Source: Cepaea nemoralis
Lineage: Eukaryota; Mollusca; Gastropoda; Stylommatophora; Helicidae
Length of the DNA stretch: 64,000 bases
NCBI GenBank assembly: GCA_014155875.1
Contig: JACEFZ010021714.1
Span: 206,501-270,500 of the forward strand
Direction: 5' to 3'
Shown here: piece after piece, positions 33,962 through 44,040 of the stretch
Layout of the letters: the number at the start of each line of letters is the position of its first letter
Position numbering within the stretch: the first letter of the stretch is position 1
Notes under the pieces: model-generated
The model's database searches: none
What the model saw: only the letters and a program-made list of their open reading frames with translations
What the model was told of the DNA's origin: nothing
Program-made: the position numbers and the translations under genes

Positions 33962-34120
33962 CAAGATGGCGAGGTGCCAGCCAGTCAGTAATTTGCTTGT
34001 TTATACAGTGGTGCGGGTTCAATCCCTATCGGTGCCAGGATTCTGTTCCAGATTATTACGACTTAAAGGCTGATCTAGACTAGTAAAATGGGCACCTGAT
34101 AAATCTTCATATTCTGGGAC
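33962..34120 (+). mobile_element. tRNA-headed SINE
   Basis: A head with box B 'gcgggttcaatccctatcgg' is followed by a body with 'actagtaaaatgggcacctg', close to the body of the SINEs near 17250 ('aaaatgggtactag'). Confidence 0.65.
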
Positions 34121-34139
34121 TTATCTGCAAAGGAAGATA

Positions 34140-34600
34140 AGAAAAAAGATGTCAATTGAAACGAGAAAAAGAGTGTTGAGGGGCTACATGCAGCCTGTTA
34201 TCTTGTATGGATGTGAAACTTGGACAATGAGCAGTCAAGCTGAAGAACATCTGATGGCTGCTGAAATGTGGTTTCTCAGGAAAATGCAAAGAATACCATG
34301 GACAGACAGAAAACCCAATGACCAAGTACTACAGGAGACAAATGAAAATCATAAATTGATTAGAGAAACTAGACGTAGACAGTCAAACAAAATTTTTTGG
34401 ACATGTTATGAGAAGAAATGGATCGGAGAACTTAGTGACAACTGGCAAGATCGAAGGGAACAGACCAAGGGGAAGACTGAGAAGGAAATACCTGGATGGC
34501 TTGACCACATGGCATGGACGAGACAGGAACACTGAGCTGATCCATGACTCTGGTGATCAAGTGAAATGGCGACTCCGTCATGGCACATGATTGATTGATC
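34140..34600 (+). mobile_element. LINE-B 3' fragment
   Basis: Frames give VILYGCETWTMSSQAEEH, WFLRKMQRIPWTDRK, then GWLDHMAWTRQEH and RLRHGT with a stop and 'tgattgattg'. One or more frameshifts separate these blocks, so it is a pseudogene. It is less decayed than the copy at 13655. Confidence 0.8.
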
Positions 34601-34859
34601 TGCAAAGGAAAGGCTGCAAGTGGGGAAATGGCACATTATGTCATGGCCTAGAATATGTGAAGGCCTGACTTTTCACACTGAAACAGTAGTTGCTGTCGTA
34701 GGATAACATTATTGATTTGTGTGAATATGTGTGCGTGTCTCTCTCTCTCTTGCAACAAACACATATATATATATGTTGTCCTTGAACTATGAGCAAAGGT
34801 AAAGGTTAAACAGTCTTAAGAATGGAGATCAGCATGATCGAATGTATAAGAATGTTCAG

Positions 34860-35105
34860 TTCTTAAACTTCCGGCTGTGCTGATGCTAAGGTAGCGGGTT
34901 CAACCCCTACACTGGTCAGCTGGACTAAAATGGTGACTGCTTGTCCTTGACTTGGGGATGATAATTACAAGTCCCTCTGAAGTCAGAGTGGGTTTACATT
35001 ATCACGAGGGACATTGGTAATAGGTAAAGCTAATCCACATGCAAAATTCAGTCCAGTGCTACTAGAAGTAGTGTGAATGGACTACGCTTGAGTTCAAAGC
35101 TAAGG
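34860..35105 (+). mobile_element. tRNA-headed SINE, family 1
   Basis: The head 'cggctgtgctgatgctaagg', box B 'cgggttcaacccctacac' and the end 'ctacgcttgagttcaaag' match the copy at 8752-9040. A short 15-bp triplication ('aacagtgatggac') follows at 35140-35180. Confidence 0.75.
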
Positions 35106-35324
35106 AGTCTTAAAAATATGTCAAAGAGGGTTGGACAAAACAGTGATGGACAAAACAGTGATGGACAAAACAGTGATGGAAGGCATGGCTCCAGGAAGAC
35201 AACAGTTGACCAACACCAAGGTGGGCACTGGAGATTGCAGATACCTTGGGTGTGACGATGTATGAGGCCAAAGACATTGCCAGAGATCTAGAAACTTTCA
35301 AGTGGGCCTTGATTAGAGCAATGT

Positions 35325-36220
35325 TCTGTAAAAGACCTGCTGCATAGTGAGACAGTAAAAGGCCTACTACATAGTGAGTCAGTAAAAGACTTGATACATA
35401 GTGAGTCAGTAAAAGACCTGCTGCATAGTGAGTCTGTAAAAGACCTACTAGATAGTGAGTCAGTAAAAGACCTGCTGCATAGTGAGTCAGTAAAAGACCT
35501 ACTAGATAGTGAGTCAGTAAAAGACTTGATACATAGTGAGTCAGTAAAAGACCTGCTGCATAGTGAGTCTGTAAAAGACCTACTAGATAGTGAGTCAGTA
35601 AAAGACCTGCTGCATAGTGAGTCTGTAAAAGACCTACTAGATAGTGAGTCAGTAAAAGACCTACTAGATAGTGAGACAGTAAAAGACCTACTTCATAGTG
35701 GGTCAGTAAAAGACCTACTACATAGTGAGACAGTAAAAGACCTACTAGATAGTGAGACAGTAAAAGTCCTACTAGATAGTGAGTCAGTAAAAGACCTACA
35801 AGATAGTGAGTCAGTAAAAGACCTACTAGATAGTGAGTCAGTAAAAGACCTACAAGATAGTGAGTCAGTAAAAGACCTCCTTCATAGTGAGACAGTAAAA
35901 GACTTGCTAGATAGTGAGTCAGCAAAATACCTACTACATAGTGAGTCAGTAAAAGACCTTCATAGTGAGTCAGTAAAAGACCTGCTACATAGTGAGTCAG
36001 TAAAAGACCTGTTACATAGTGAGTCAGTAAAAGACCTGCTACATAGTGAGTCAGCAAAAGACCTACTACATAGTGAGTCAGTAAAAGACCTACTACATAG
36101 TGAGTCAGTAAAAGACCTGCTACATAGTGAGTCAGTAAAAGACCTATTACATAGTGAGTCAGTAAAAGACCTACTTCATTGTGAGTCAGTAAAATACCTG
36201 CTACATAATGAGGCAGCAAC
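35325..36220. repeat. 27-bp minisatellite
   Basis: About 33 copies of 'agtgagtcagtaaaagacct' plus 'actacat'. The unit is nine codons long, so both strands are open for most of the array (SVKDLLHSE on +, LLLTHYVVG on -). The array lies in a nibrin intron and has no splice connection; the ORFs are artefacts. Confidence 0.97.
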
Positions 36221-36400
36221 AACCTGTCCATTTCTTTAGTTAGCCTTTGAACATGTTTACAGTGGTTTCAATTTACTGTGCTGGCTTTTCCCCTGGCGTA
36301 TGAAAGTGTAGGGCATGCAGTGAGAATATGGTTATTTCACATAGGTGAGAGCAATGTTTGTATGCTTAAAGTGTTATGTATTAAATAACTCTAGACACAG

Positions 36401-36508
36401 AATGCAGGAACTGGCAGACTGCCAACCATCATTGGAGGAAGGGATCTGGAGGTGTACCTCGGCAGCAAGCACAAGAACATTGAGGAATTGTTCTCTGCAG
36501 GTTTGGCA
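36401..36508 (+). CDS. NBN: Nibrin exon: conserved C-terminal 'LP-IIGG-DL' block
   Basis: This 108-nt exon is phase 0 on both sides, after 'ctctagacacag' and before 'gtaagt'. It reads NAGTGRLPTIIGGRDLEVYL and then GSKHKNIEELFSAGLA. Human nibrin has GAGKLPHIIGGSDLIAH and KNTELEEWL here, so the exon is unmistakable. A GT at 36501 would end the exon eight bases earlier in another phase. The GTAAGT at 36509 is stronger and keeps phase with the next exon. Confidence 0.93.
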
Positions 36509-36599
36509 GTAAGTTCTAGTTCTCAGCCTCCAACACTCACTGCTATTTTATTTATATCTGATTATAAGAACCCTTTAGAAATAGTCATCCATAGTGTTT

Positions 36600-37410
36600 T
36601 CATCTTCTACCCTGGTACTTTGAGGTACCTTGCAGTCTTATTTAGTCTTTCCTCTTCTACCCTAACCGGCTCCGTGGCGATGGGGTTGCGGACGCTGTTC
36701 GTAATCCTGCATACCCACATTCGAAACATAGCTGCAGGTGAATTGAGAGCAGACCACCTTGCGTTTGTATTTTAAAAAATGGTATGGGTGCCGGTCATTC
36801 AGAAAGCAATGGCAAACTTTTTTTTTTTTTCTTAGCATATCCTTTTACAGGATCTTTCAGCTGTCTGTTGATCTCTTGGCAAGATTACGCTCAGTAGTTT
36901 GCCATTGCTTTCTGAGCGGCCGGCTCAGTATCCCGCAAGTCACGAGCGGGGGTCGAACCGCCTCAGCTCTCGCTCCGCTACGAGACTCTACGTGATAAAC
37001 GGGATTACAGAGAGAAAGTGTTGTAACCCCACAGCCAGAGAGACCAGCTAATGGCAAACTACTGATCGTAAACTTGCCAACAGATCGCACCAGCAAAAAA
37101 TGAAAATGCTGGTGTTGACTGCAACATCCTGTAAAGGATATGAAACTAACTGTTTTTTTCCTTTTACCCTGGTACTTAGATGTACTTTACAGTCTTATTT
37201 AGTCTTTCCTCTTCCACTCTGGGGTCTAGAGGCACCTTACAGTCTTGTTTAAACTTTCTTCTATTCTGAGATGTAGTGATTCTTAGTCTTGTCTAGTCTT
37301 CCCTCTTTGATGCTGGGATGTACAGTCTGTGTTTATTTGTCATCTTCTTACCCTGGGATATAGATGTACCTTACAGTCTTGTTTACTCTTTCCTAGTCTC
37401 AGTCTTGGGG
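36600..37410. repeat. Degenerate 60-bp tandem repeat
   Basis: Six or so diverged units share 'accctggtacttagatgtac', 'cttacagtcttgttta' and 'ctttcctctt'. They lie at 36600-36662 and 37155-37410. The nested SINEs at 36663-37160 interrupt them. Confidence 0.75.
36663..37160 (+). mobile_element. SINE with an inverted SINE of the same family inside it
   Basis: The outer copy (+) runs from the head 'ccggctccgtggcgatgggg' to 'agcaatggcaaact' (36822) and resumes at 37053 with 'aatggcaaactactgatcg'. Between them is an inverted copy with a poly-T (its tail), 'ccattgctttctgagcgg' and a head with box B complement 'ggggtcgaacc'. The repeated 'aatggcaaact' is the 11-bp target-site duplication. Confidence 0.88.
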
Positions 37411-37579
37411 AACCATGGTCTTCTTTAATTGTGGCTTAATTACGTTGAAACAGTCCAGATCTCAGGCATGCAAGACACCTCAGGGGGTCAAGTAACGACT
37501 TTGTGTGGTTGTCAGATGTGCTGCGGCCCCATTACATAGACGTACTTCATTCTGGAACAGTCTGTATGTAACACCTGTA

Positions 37580-38696
37580 CCGACAGCATTGACTCATTTA
37601 TATCTCTACCTGACAACATTGACTCATTTATATCTCTGCCTGACAACATTGACTCATTTATATCTCTGCCTGACAACATTGACTCATTTATATCTCTACC
37701 TGACAGCATTGACTCATTTATATCTCTGCCTGACAGCATTGACTCATTTATATCTATACCTGACAGCATTGACTCATTTATATCTCTACCTGACAGCATG
37801 GACTCATTTATATCTATACCTGACAGCATTGACTCATTTATATCTCTACCTGACAGCATTGACTCATTTATATCTCTGCCTGACAGCATTGACTCATTTA
37901 TATCTCTACCTGACAACATTGACTCATTTATATCTCTACCTGACAGCATGGACTCATTTATATCTATACCTGACAGCATTGACTCATTTATATCTCTACC
38001 TGACAGCATTGACTCATTTATATCTCTGCCTGACAGCATTGACTCATTTATATCTCTACCTGACAGCATTGACTCATTTATATCTCTGCCTGACAGCATT
38101 GACTCATTTATATCTCTGCCTGACAGCATTGACTCATTTATATCTCTACCTGACAGCATTGACTCATTTATATCTATACCTGACAGCATTGACTCATTTA
38201 TATCTCTACCTGACAGCATTGACTCATTTATATATCTACCTGACAGCATTGACTCATTTATATCTCTGCCTGACAGCATTGACTCATTTATTTCTCTGCC
38301 TGACAGCATTGACTCATTTATATATCTACCTGACAACATTGACTCATTTATATCTCTGCCTGACAGCATTGACTCATTTATATCTCTGCCTGACAGCATT
38401 GACTCATTTATATATCTACCTGACAGCATTGACTCATTTATATCTCTGCCTGACAGCATTGACTCATTTATATCTCTGCCTGACAACATTGACTCATTTA
38501 TATCTCTGCCTGACAGCATTGACTCATTTATATCTCTGCCTGACAACATTGACTCATTTATATCTCTGCCTGACAACATTGACTCATTTATATCTCTGCC
38601 TGGCAACATTGACTCATTTATATCTCTGCCTGACAACATTGACTCATTTATATCTCTGCCTGACAGCATTGACTCATTTATATCTCTGCCTGAGTG
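37580..38696. repeat. 30-bp minisatellite in perfect register
   Basis: About 37 copies of a 30-bp unit ('gactcatttatatctctgcc' plus 'tgacagcatt') with no indel at all; only about five positions vary. Unit length is ten codons, so ORFs of 398 (+) and 416 (-) residues span it. Both are inside a nibrin intron and are not genes. Confidence 0.98.
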
Positions 38697-38959
38697 TCTA
38701 AACTGGTGTAACTCATATCCACCTCTAACCTGTCTAGAGTTATTGATTGTATCTGTAAGCAACAGTTCATGCTGGGATTTCTATGGATTGAGTAGCTCAA
38801 CCCATCAGAATGGTATACTTCTGTTGCTAAAGTCATGAGCAGAACCAAGGACACCTACTGTAAATGTGTCATTGGTGGTTTAAGATGAAAGTGGAAGAGA
38901 AGTTATGGGGCACCCCAACGATCTCTTGCTGATAGTTGTATGTGTCTCTTTAATTAGAT

Positions 38960-39010
38960 TGCTGAGTCAAGAAAACTTACCACAGAAGGAGAGGAGGAGG
39001 AAGAAGAAGT
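38960..39010 (+). CDS. NBN: Possible cassette exon of nibrin (weak)
   Basis: After 'tctctttaattag' an open phase-0 stretch reads IAESRKLTTEGEEEEEE up to a possible donor 'gaagtag' near 39011. It could splice in phase between 36508 and 39467 and would add 17 acidic residues. The donor is poor. Direct joining of 36508 to 39467 already gives a spacing close to the human protein, so this may be intron. Confidence 0.25.
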
Positions 39011-39205
39011 AGAAAAAGAAGATTAAGAAGTAGAAGAGAGGTATAGAAGAAGGAGAACGCAGAGAAAGATGAAGAAGCAACAGAATAAAAAGAAGAAGAA
39101 GAAGAAGCAGCAGGAGGAGGAAGAAGAAGTAGCAGCAGAAGAAATGCAATGGAGGAGGAAGAAGAAATAGCAGCAGAGGAAAAAGAAAGGAGGAAGAAGA
39201 AGACT
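38985..39205. repeat. GAA/GGA-rich low-complexity tract
   Basis: Irregular runs of gaagaagga and agcagcaga; purine-rich on the + strand. Confidence 0.9.
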
Positions 39206-39466
39206 TCCATTTCATTAGTGTAGCAAGATTTTCATTTTGCCCTAAATTGAGCAATGAGGAAAGCTTTAGAAGAGAACTAGTTGCCTCACATCAGAAATTC
39301 ATGACCCACTATATATCTTATCTTCTTAGTGTTTCATTCTCTTTAACAGTATCAGTTTTGGGATAATCTTTAAATTTGCAGATGATGCTTATGGGAATAT
39401 TTCAGAGGGTTTCCAGTTTAGCAGTTTCACATTTCTTATTAGTGCCATGTTATTTCTTTTCTTCAG

Positions 39467-39516
39467 GAAGAAGGGGAGAGGCAAGAGAAAGATATCAGAG
39501 ATGAGGATTTGTTTAA
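39467..39516 (+). CDS. NBN: Nibrin exon: acidic motif before the C-terminus
   Basis: This 50-nt exon lies between 'ttttcttcag' and 'gtatgt'. It enters in phase 0 and leaves in phase 2. It reads EEGERQEKDIRDEDLF plus two bases. The human C-terminus has EESLADDLF, the acidic/DLF motif known to bind ATM. The spacing from the EELF of the previous exon (18 residues) is close to the human one. The two bases left over are completed by the C at 40866. Confidence 0.85.
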
Positions 39517-39589
39517 GTATGTTTTATTTATATAGTTTGTTTTGTGTTTGTTTGATAACAGAAATGATGCTGCAAAATTGGAAGAGGGA

Positions 39590-39910
39590 GGTAGAGAGAG
39601 AGATGGAAAGACAGAGAATAATTGACAGAGAAGCAAATGCACAGACACAAACACATGGGAACTTAGGCAGATATTTGGAGACAAAAACACAGACAGGTGT
39701 ATGTGCGCTTGTGCATGCACATACACGCATGCATGCATGCAGACACACACAAACACCCCACACACACAGACAGACACGCATACACAGACACACACAAACA
39801 GAGACAGACAGACACACGCATGCACAAACACAGACACACAGAGAGACAGACAGATAGGCGCACACACAGACAGACGCACACACGAGATAGAGAGACAGAG
39901 AGAGAGTATG
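39590..39910. repeat. CACA/GACA low-complexity tract
   Basis: Imperfect (CA)n, (GACA)n and (GCAT)n, starting about 75 bp after a nibrin donor. ORFs such as the H-T-D-rich ones on + and C-V-rich ones on - are artefacts. Confidence 0.9.
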
Positions 39911-39959
39911 GAAACAGTAGTTTTATGTAGACACAAACATATGCAGAGGAGCAAGAAGG

Positions 39960-40420
39960 TGAAATGAGCGTAGAAGGAGGAAAGTGAGATGATGAAAATA
40001 GGAAGAAAGATGAAAAAAAATGAATAGGGATGGTGAATAAAGATAATTGTGAAAGAAGAGGTAGACAGATGGAAGGGAGAAGAGGGAGATATATAGGATA
40101 GAGGAAGAAGGGAAGAGGGAAGAGGGAGCCTAATAGAAATGAAGATGGTGATGTGGGATAGAGAAGGTTACAAATGAAGAGGGAAAATAAAATAAAGGCA
40201 AGAGACAGATGGTTGGGAAGGGAAGATGAATAGTGGGGAAAGGGATATTGATGGATGGGAAGAATGATATAAAATAGAGGAGGGAAATAGGTTGAAGAAA
40301 GTTAGGTAAGGGAAGGAGATGGAAGGAAGTGAACAAGGAGCCAGAGAAATGGAAGAACAAATAGGAGATGGAGTTGAGACAGAGAGATGGAGAGAGCTGG
40401 AATTATGTTACAAGAATATA
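39960..40420 (+). repeat. Purine-rich tract of about 450 bp
   Basis: The + strand is dominated by A and G (agaagagggag, gggaagagggaag, gatgg motifs) with few pyrimidines. It is an irregular homopurine-homopyrimidine region without a fixed unit. Confidence 0.75.
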
Positions 40421-40432
40421 TTGAAAGCCCGT

Positions 40433-40880
40433 AAAAATGACCATATCAATCTCTTGTGTGTCATTTGGTCACTGAAAACAATTAGCCATATTCTCAGGTC
40501 GTAATAGCATAAAGATAAAGTGACTTATAATCACATATTCTGTTTATAATCACATATTCTGTTTATAATAACACATTCTGTTTATAATAACAGAATCTGT
40601 TTATAATAATATATTCTGTTAATCTCATATTCTGCCTTAGTTCATTGAACCATCAGTGATAAGACTTTCAGGATTACAGCTGGGACGAGACAATGGCCAT
40701 ATAAACTCTTGTATGCCAGTTGGTCACTCAAAACTATTGGGCCATATCCTCTGGTTGTAATAGCATATAGATAAAGTGACTGTTCATAATCATATATTCT
40801 ATTTATAATTACACATTCTGCCTTAGTTCATTGAACCATCAGTGATGACACTTTAAACATTTCAGCTGGGACGAGAGGAC
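40433..40880 (+). repeat. Tandem duplication that includes the nibrin terminal acceptor
   Basis: Segment 40436-40692 is repeated at 40693-40880. Shared blocks include 'tagcata-agataaagtgac', 'gccttagttcattgaaccat' and 'cagctgggacgaga'. The first copy has extra 'tctgtttataata' units. Both copies end in an acceptor followed by the start of the terminal exon. Confidence 0.88.
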
Positions 40881-40911
40881 AAAGAAGACGAGCAATAAAC
40901 GCATCAGATGA
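40866..40911 (+). CDS. NBN: Nibrin terminal coding exon
   Basis: After 'acatttcag' the first base completes N from the codon started at 39516. The exon then reads WDERTKKTSNKRIR and stops at TGA 40909-40911. Joined, the protein ends DEDLFNWDERTKKTSNKRIR, which parallels the human DDLF...KRRR end: an acidic DLF motif followed by a basic tail. A second acceptor in the upstream duplicate (40679, exon from 40680) would instead give WDETMAI and a stop at 40702-40704. The coordinates given are the longer, more human-like version. Confidence 0.82.
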
Positions 40912-41114
40912 AACAGAGGGCTGACATAAACAACCTGAGGAGAAACTGCCAGAAAGCCACCATAGGCTACCAAGACCGTGGACGTTCATAACATTGAACC
41001 CCTGTTAACCTTTGATTTATTAGCTAATATAAATGTATGCTTCTTGAAATTAATATTATAATTTATGAAACTTGTTCTTGTTGATTGCCTTTGTGTTTGT
41101 AAGTATACACTATT

Positions 41115-41120
41115 ATTAAA
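41115..41120 (+). promoter_or_regulatory. Candidate poly(A) signal of nibrin
   Basis: ATTAAA about 200 bp after the stop codon, followed by the GT-rich 'gtcccatgtgtctta'. No AATAAA lies closer. Confidence 0.5.
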
Positions 41121-41159
41121 GTCCCATGTGTCTTATCTGTTATTTTATATCTATTGGCT

Positions 41160-42260
41160 ATCATCCTTGCACTCCAGACAAGTCCTAGGTAATTAGATCT
41201 TTCCCCCAACATTTGCATCAGTGTCTGATGGCTAATAGTGCCAGTTCTGTGCTGGTTGATGTGGCCCTACATTCTCCCAATGGCCGTACCAATTCTTACT
41301 CCAGAGTCTCTCATTCTTGACAACGATGTGGATTCACTGGCATCTAAGTTCTCTGCTTTCGACACCTCTCTAATGGCAGTATTAACATCGGCATGATCCA
41401 TGGGCTGGCCATCTGCAGGGGATACAGAGCCAGCAAGTTTATCCCTTTACAGGGCAGACGTTTGTCCGCTAATAACTCTGAAACGGGCAAGAATTATTTT
41501 TCAGGTTCTGTAAAATTTCAGGCTACGTTAGTAAAAAACATTGCATATAAGTTGTTAGTCAACAGATTGTAGTAAAATAAATAGCAAAATGACGGGAAAA
41601 GCATGCAGAACAATTTACTCACGGGAATGATGTTGGTAATCCACACATGAACACAAATATTTACAATGTTTGTGATTGTCAGTCATTTATACGGCAATTT
41701 AAAAACATTTTCAGAATCAGAATCACTTTCTTTAAAGTCTGACTCACGACTGCAAAGTATTGCTAACGTTGATCACTGATATCTAGCTCCAATTAATAGT
41801 CAACTTCATGCCCTTCAATGTCACTTAAATTGAACCCAGCGGAATCTTGACTATCACTTAAAGAATCGTTAAAATCCATTTGGAAAAACTTAGCATAAAA
41901 ACCCCAAAAACTATTTAAAAATCCATTCAAATTCATAGTATACGCTTACGAATGGCGGCTACGTCAAGCTGTAGGTGAAACCGAAAGTAGACAATCGGGA
42001 GTCTCGGATAGCCGCGAGATCGCATTTTTCCAATGCTAGTAGTAGCTCGGACACTTTCGGGCGCTTTGCCTGTTCCGGGGTAAAGACGCATTCGGACGCT
42101 ATGCCCGATAAAGGGTTATCAGTTCATTCAATTCCCTCAACTCCCTCATGTCCTGGAATGAAGGTGAAGGTGACTCTACAGACGTCAATCCACTGTTTAC
42201 GTACAGAACCCACCTTGACCTTTCAGATCATGCTTATTGAATCACTTAGCCAGGAAGGTA
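41160..42260 (-). mobile_element. LINE with RNase H, decayed, split by a piggyBac-like element
   Basis: Minus-strand frames on both sides of 41443-42115 fit one RNase H end. On the right are PGHEGVEGI-like codons near 42120-42170. On the left are LAGSVSPADGQPMDHAD (41435-41380) and a tail with SGVRIGTAIG. It belongs with the LINE at 46990-47870 rather than with LINE-C, judging from the shared QPMDHAD/AMDQAD block. Confidence 0.65.
41443..42115 (-). mobile_element. piggyBac-like non-autonomous element
   Basis: The left end 'ccctttacagggcagacgtt' and the complement of the right end 'ccctttatcgggcatagcg' are inverted repeats, followed by '(t)gtccg'. The element is 673 bp and is flanked by TTAT on both sides. 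The minus strand near 41880-41800 encodes a short acidic peptide beginning MDFNDSLSDSQDSAG, reminiscent of the acidic N-terminus of piggyBac transposases; a stop follows. CCCTTT ends and a 4-bp TTAW target support piggyBac, but that superfamily normally uses TTAA. Confidence 0.68.
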
Positions 42261-42261
42261 A

Positions 42262-42392
42262 CCCAGTCAACAACTACCTGCAGAAGTCGGATGAAAGGTG
42301 CAAATATCGCAGTCTTGCTGTAAACAGGCACAACTCAATTATGTCTAAAACAACATTCCGAACGAACAAAGAAGAAGAATCACTTAGTACAC
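42262..42392 (+). mobile_element. Short interspersed repeat with GAAGAA tail
   Basis: The block 'aacccagtcaacaactacct' ... 'gctgtaaacaggcacaac' ... 'gaacgaacaaagaagaagaa' has a second copy at 54483-54629. The tail resembles the 3' end after the LINE C-terminus at 50545 ('gcgaacgaaagaagaag'). Confidence 0.65.
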
Positions 42393-42489
42393 AAATGTTG
42401 GTATAATTCTGTGATTCATCATATGAAAGCCCATGTCATTGCCATCACCTCCATCATGATACAGCTCGTGGTCATAGAGTTGGCACCAC

Positions 42490-43565
42490 TGGGTTCTTGA
42501 ATATTAGTCAGGTGAGGCTGCTCCTGTGTGGCACCCACTTACCCTGTTTGTCTGTACAGCACAATCTTCCTACCAACTCTATGCTACCAATGACAAACCT
42601 GGACATTGACAGAAACAGAGAAAAGAAAAATTACAACAACAGAAATGAGATTCTTGATAAGAATACTCAACATAGGAAGGGAGAAAATAGGAAATGAAGA
42701 AATCAGGACTAAAGTGGGGGTTATAGCACCGCTAGATTTCATTAGAAAACAGCAAGTGAAACATATAACTAGGCTACTGACTTACATTATACCATAACAA
42801 GCAAAGATGTACAGACCAAATGAAACCAGAACAAGAGGCCGACCAGGTAAACGATGAATTGAGAGAACAGTCCATTAGAATCTCGTCATATGAAGCCAAC
42901 AAATGCACTCTCCCGCTGTTTATGTGTCACCTTGACCATCCATCCATCATGTGCTATGCCAATAAGCGTGGGCGGTCTTGTTTTGCCATCCCACTCGATC
43001 ACCAGAGTTATGGATCAGCTCCATGTTCCTGTCTCGACCATGCCATGTGGCCAAGCCATTCAGGTATTTACTTCTCTGTCTCCCCCTTGGTCTCTTCCCC
43101 TTCGATCTTGCCAGTTATCACAAAGTTCTCCAATTAATTTCTTCTCATAACATGCCCAAAACATTTTGACTGTCTACGTCTAATGTCTCTAATCAGTTTT
43201 TGATTTTCATTTGTTTCTTCTTGGTTTTTCTGTCTGTCCATGGTATTCTTTGCATTTTCCTCAGAAACCACATTTCCACAGCCATCAGATGTTTTTCAGC
43301 TTGTCCACTCATTGTCCACGCTACACCTCCATAAAAAAGTACAAGTTCTATGTAGCACCTCGACACTCTTTATCTTGTTGCAAATGACATCTTTTTATTG
43401 GTCAGAATGTTTTTCATCTTGCAAAAGGCTACCTTCGTCATGGCGATTCTTGTTCTAATCTCTTCAAGGCATCTCCCATCAGATGTTATGACTGTTCTGA
43501 GAGAATTGTACCAATTCACCTGTTTATGAATAACGCAAGGTATATGAGGAACAAGATGAGATGAG
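42490..43565 (+). mobile_element. LINE-A 3' fragment, interrupted
   Basis: It is similar to 11515-11945: 'atcttcctaccaactctatg', TEKRKITTTEMRFLIRIL and KVGVIAPLDFIRKQQVK. The 3' end reaches 'caccttgac' (about 42938) and resumes at about 43535 with 'aacgcaaggtatatgaggaa' and an 'agatgagatgag' tail. Frameshifts are present. Confidence 0.8.
42940..43532 (-). mobile_element. LINE-B fragment inserted in LINE-A
   Basis: The minus strand reads the LINE-B C-terminus. Visible are a WTMSGQAEKHLMAVEMWFLR-like region near 43310-43250, the VITGKIEGEETKG region near 43130-43090, and a stop plus 'gcacatgatgg' tail near 42955. It lies inside the 3' end of LINE-A, as at 11161, but the copy is longer. Confidence 0.75.
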
Positions 43566-44040
43566 ATCTGATGTTCCGTAAATTACCAAATCATAATGTT
43601 CTAGGCATTTGTAATGAAGGTAGCCTGCCATTTCTTTCCTTCTTGACAGTGACCTCAATGATCGGTGACCGTAGCCATTGTCTCTGTAAAAAAGATTCTC
43701 TGCCTACCTTCATGAACTTGAGATCATGACCAACAACAATATGTCTGCACAAAGTTCCCTTGGCAGTTAATAGTAATAAAGAGTAGGCTGAAATTTGCCA
43801 CTGCCCTAGTTAATGAATGTTGGTCAGATAGTTGCTTCTTCTTTTTCTTCTGCCTTTTGTTTGTGATATCAGTCTTTGAAAATGTGTTGCAGCTGTCAGC
43901 TCAAGTGTGTCCATCTTTGTTAATATGTCGCTTTTAGCTCAAGTTAGTGCCCAGCTTTGCTCAGGTGAATACTGTCCCTTGAACTACGTTTGCCACACTC
44001 TTGTGCATGGCCTGTCCTCTACCACTAGGAGTGCTGCGTT
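43566..44040. other. Intergenic, no gene seen
   Basis: This is mixed sequence between the LINE nest and the 32-bp array. It has two loosely similar 'tcaagt...tccatctttg' stretches near 43900-43970 but no conserved frame or clear repeat family. Confidence 0.4.

Noticed and set aside
37505..38838. Very long ORFs in arrays (398, 416 and 346 residues here; similar ones at 7575-8571, 14247-15193, 35110-36239, 53512-56184)
   Set aside because: They exist because the unit length is a multiple of three or all frames lack stops. They occur on both strands at once, lie inside introns of conserved genes, and have no start or splice context.
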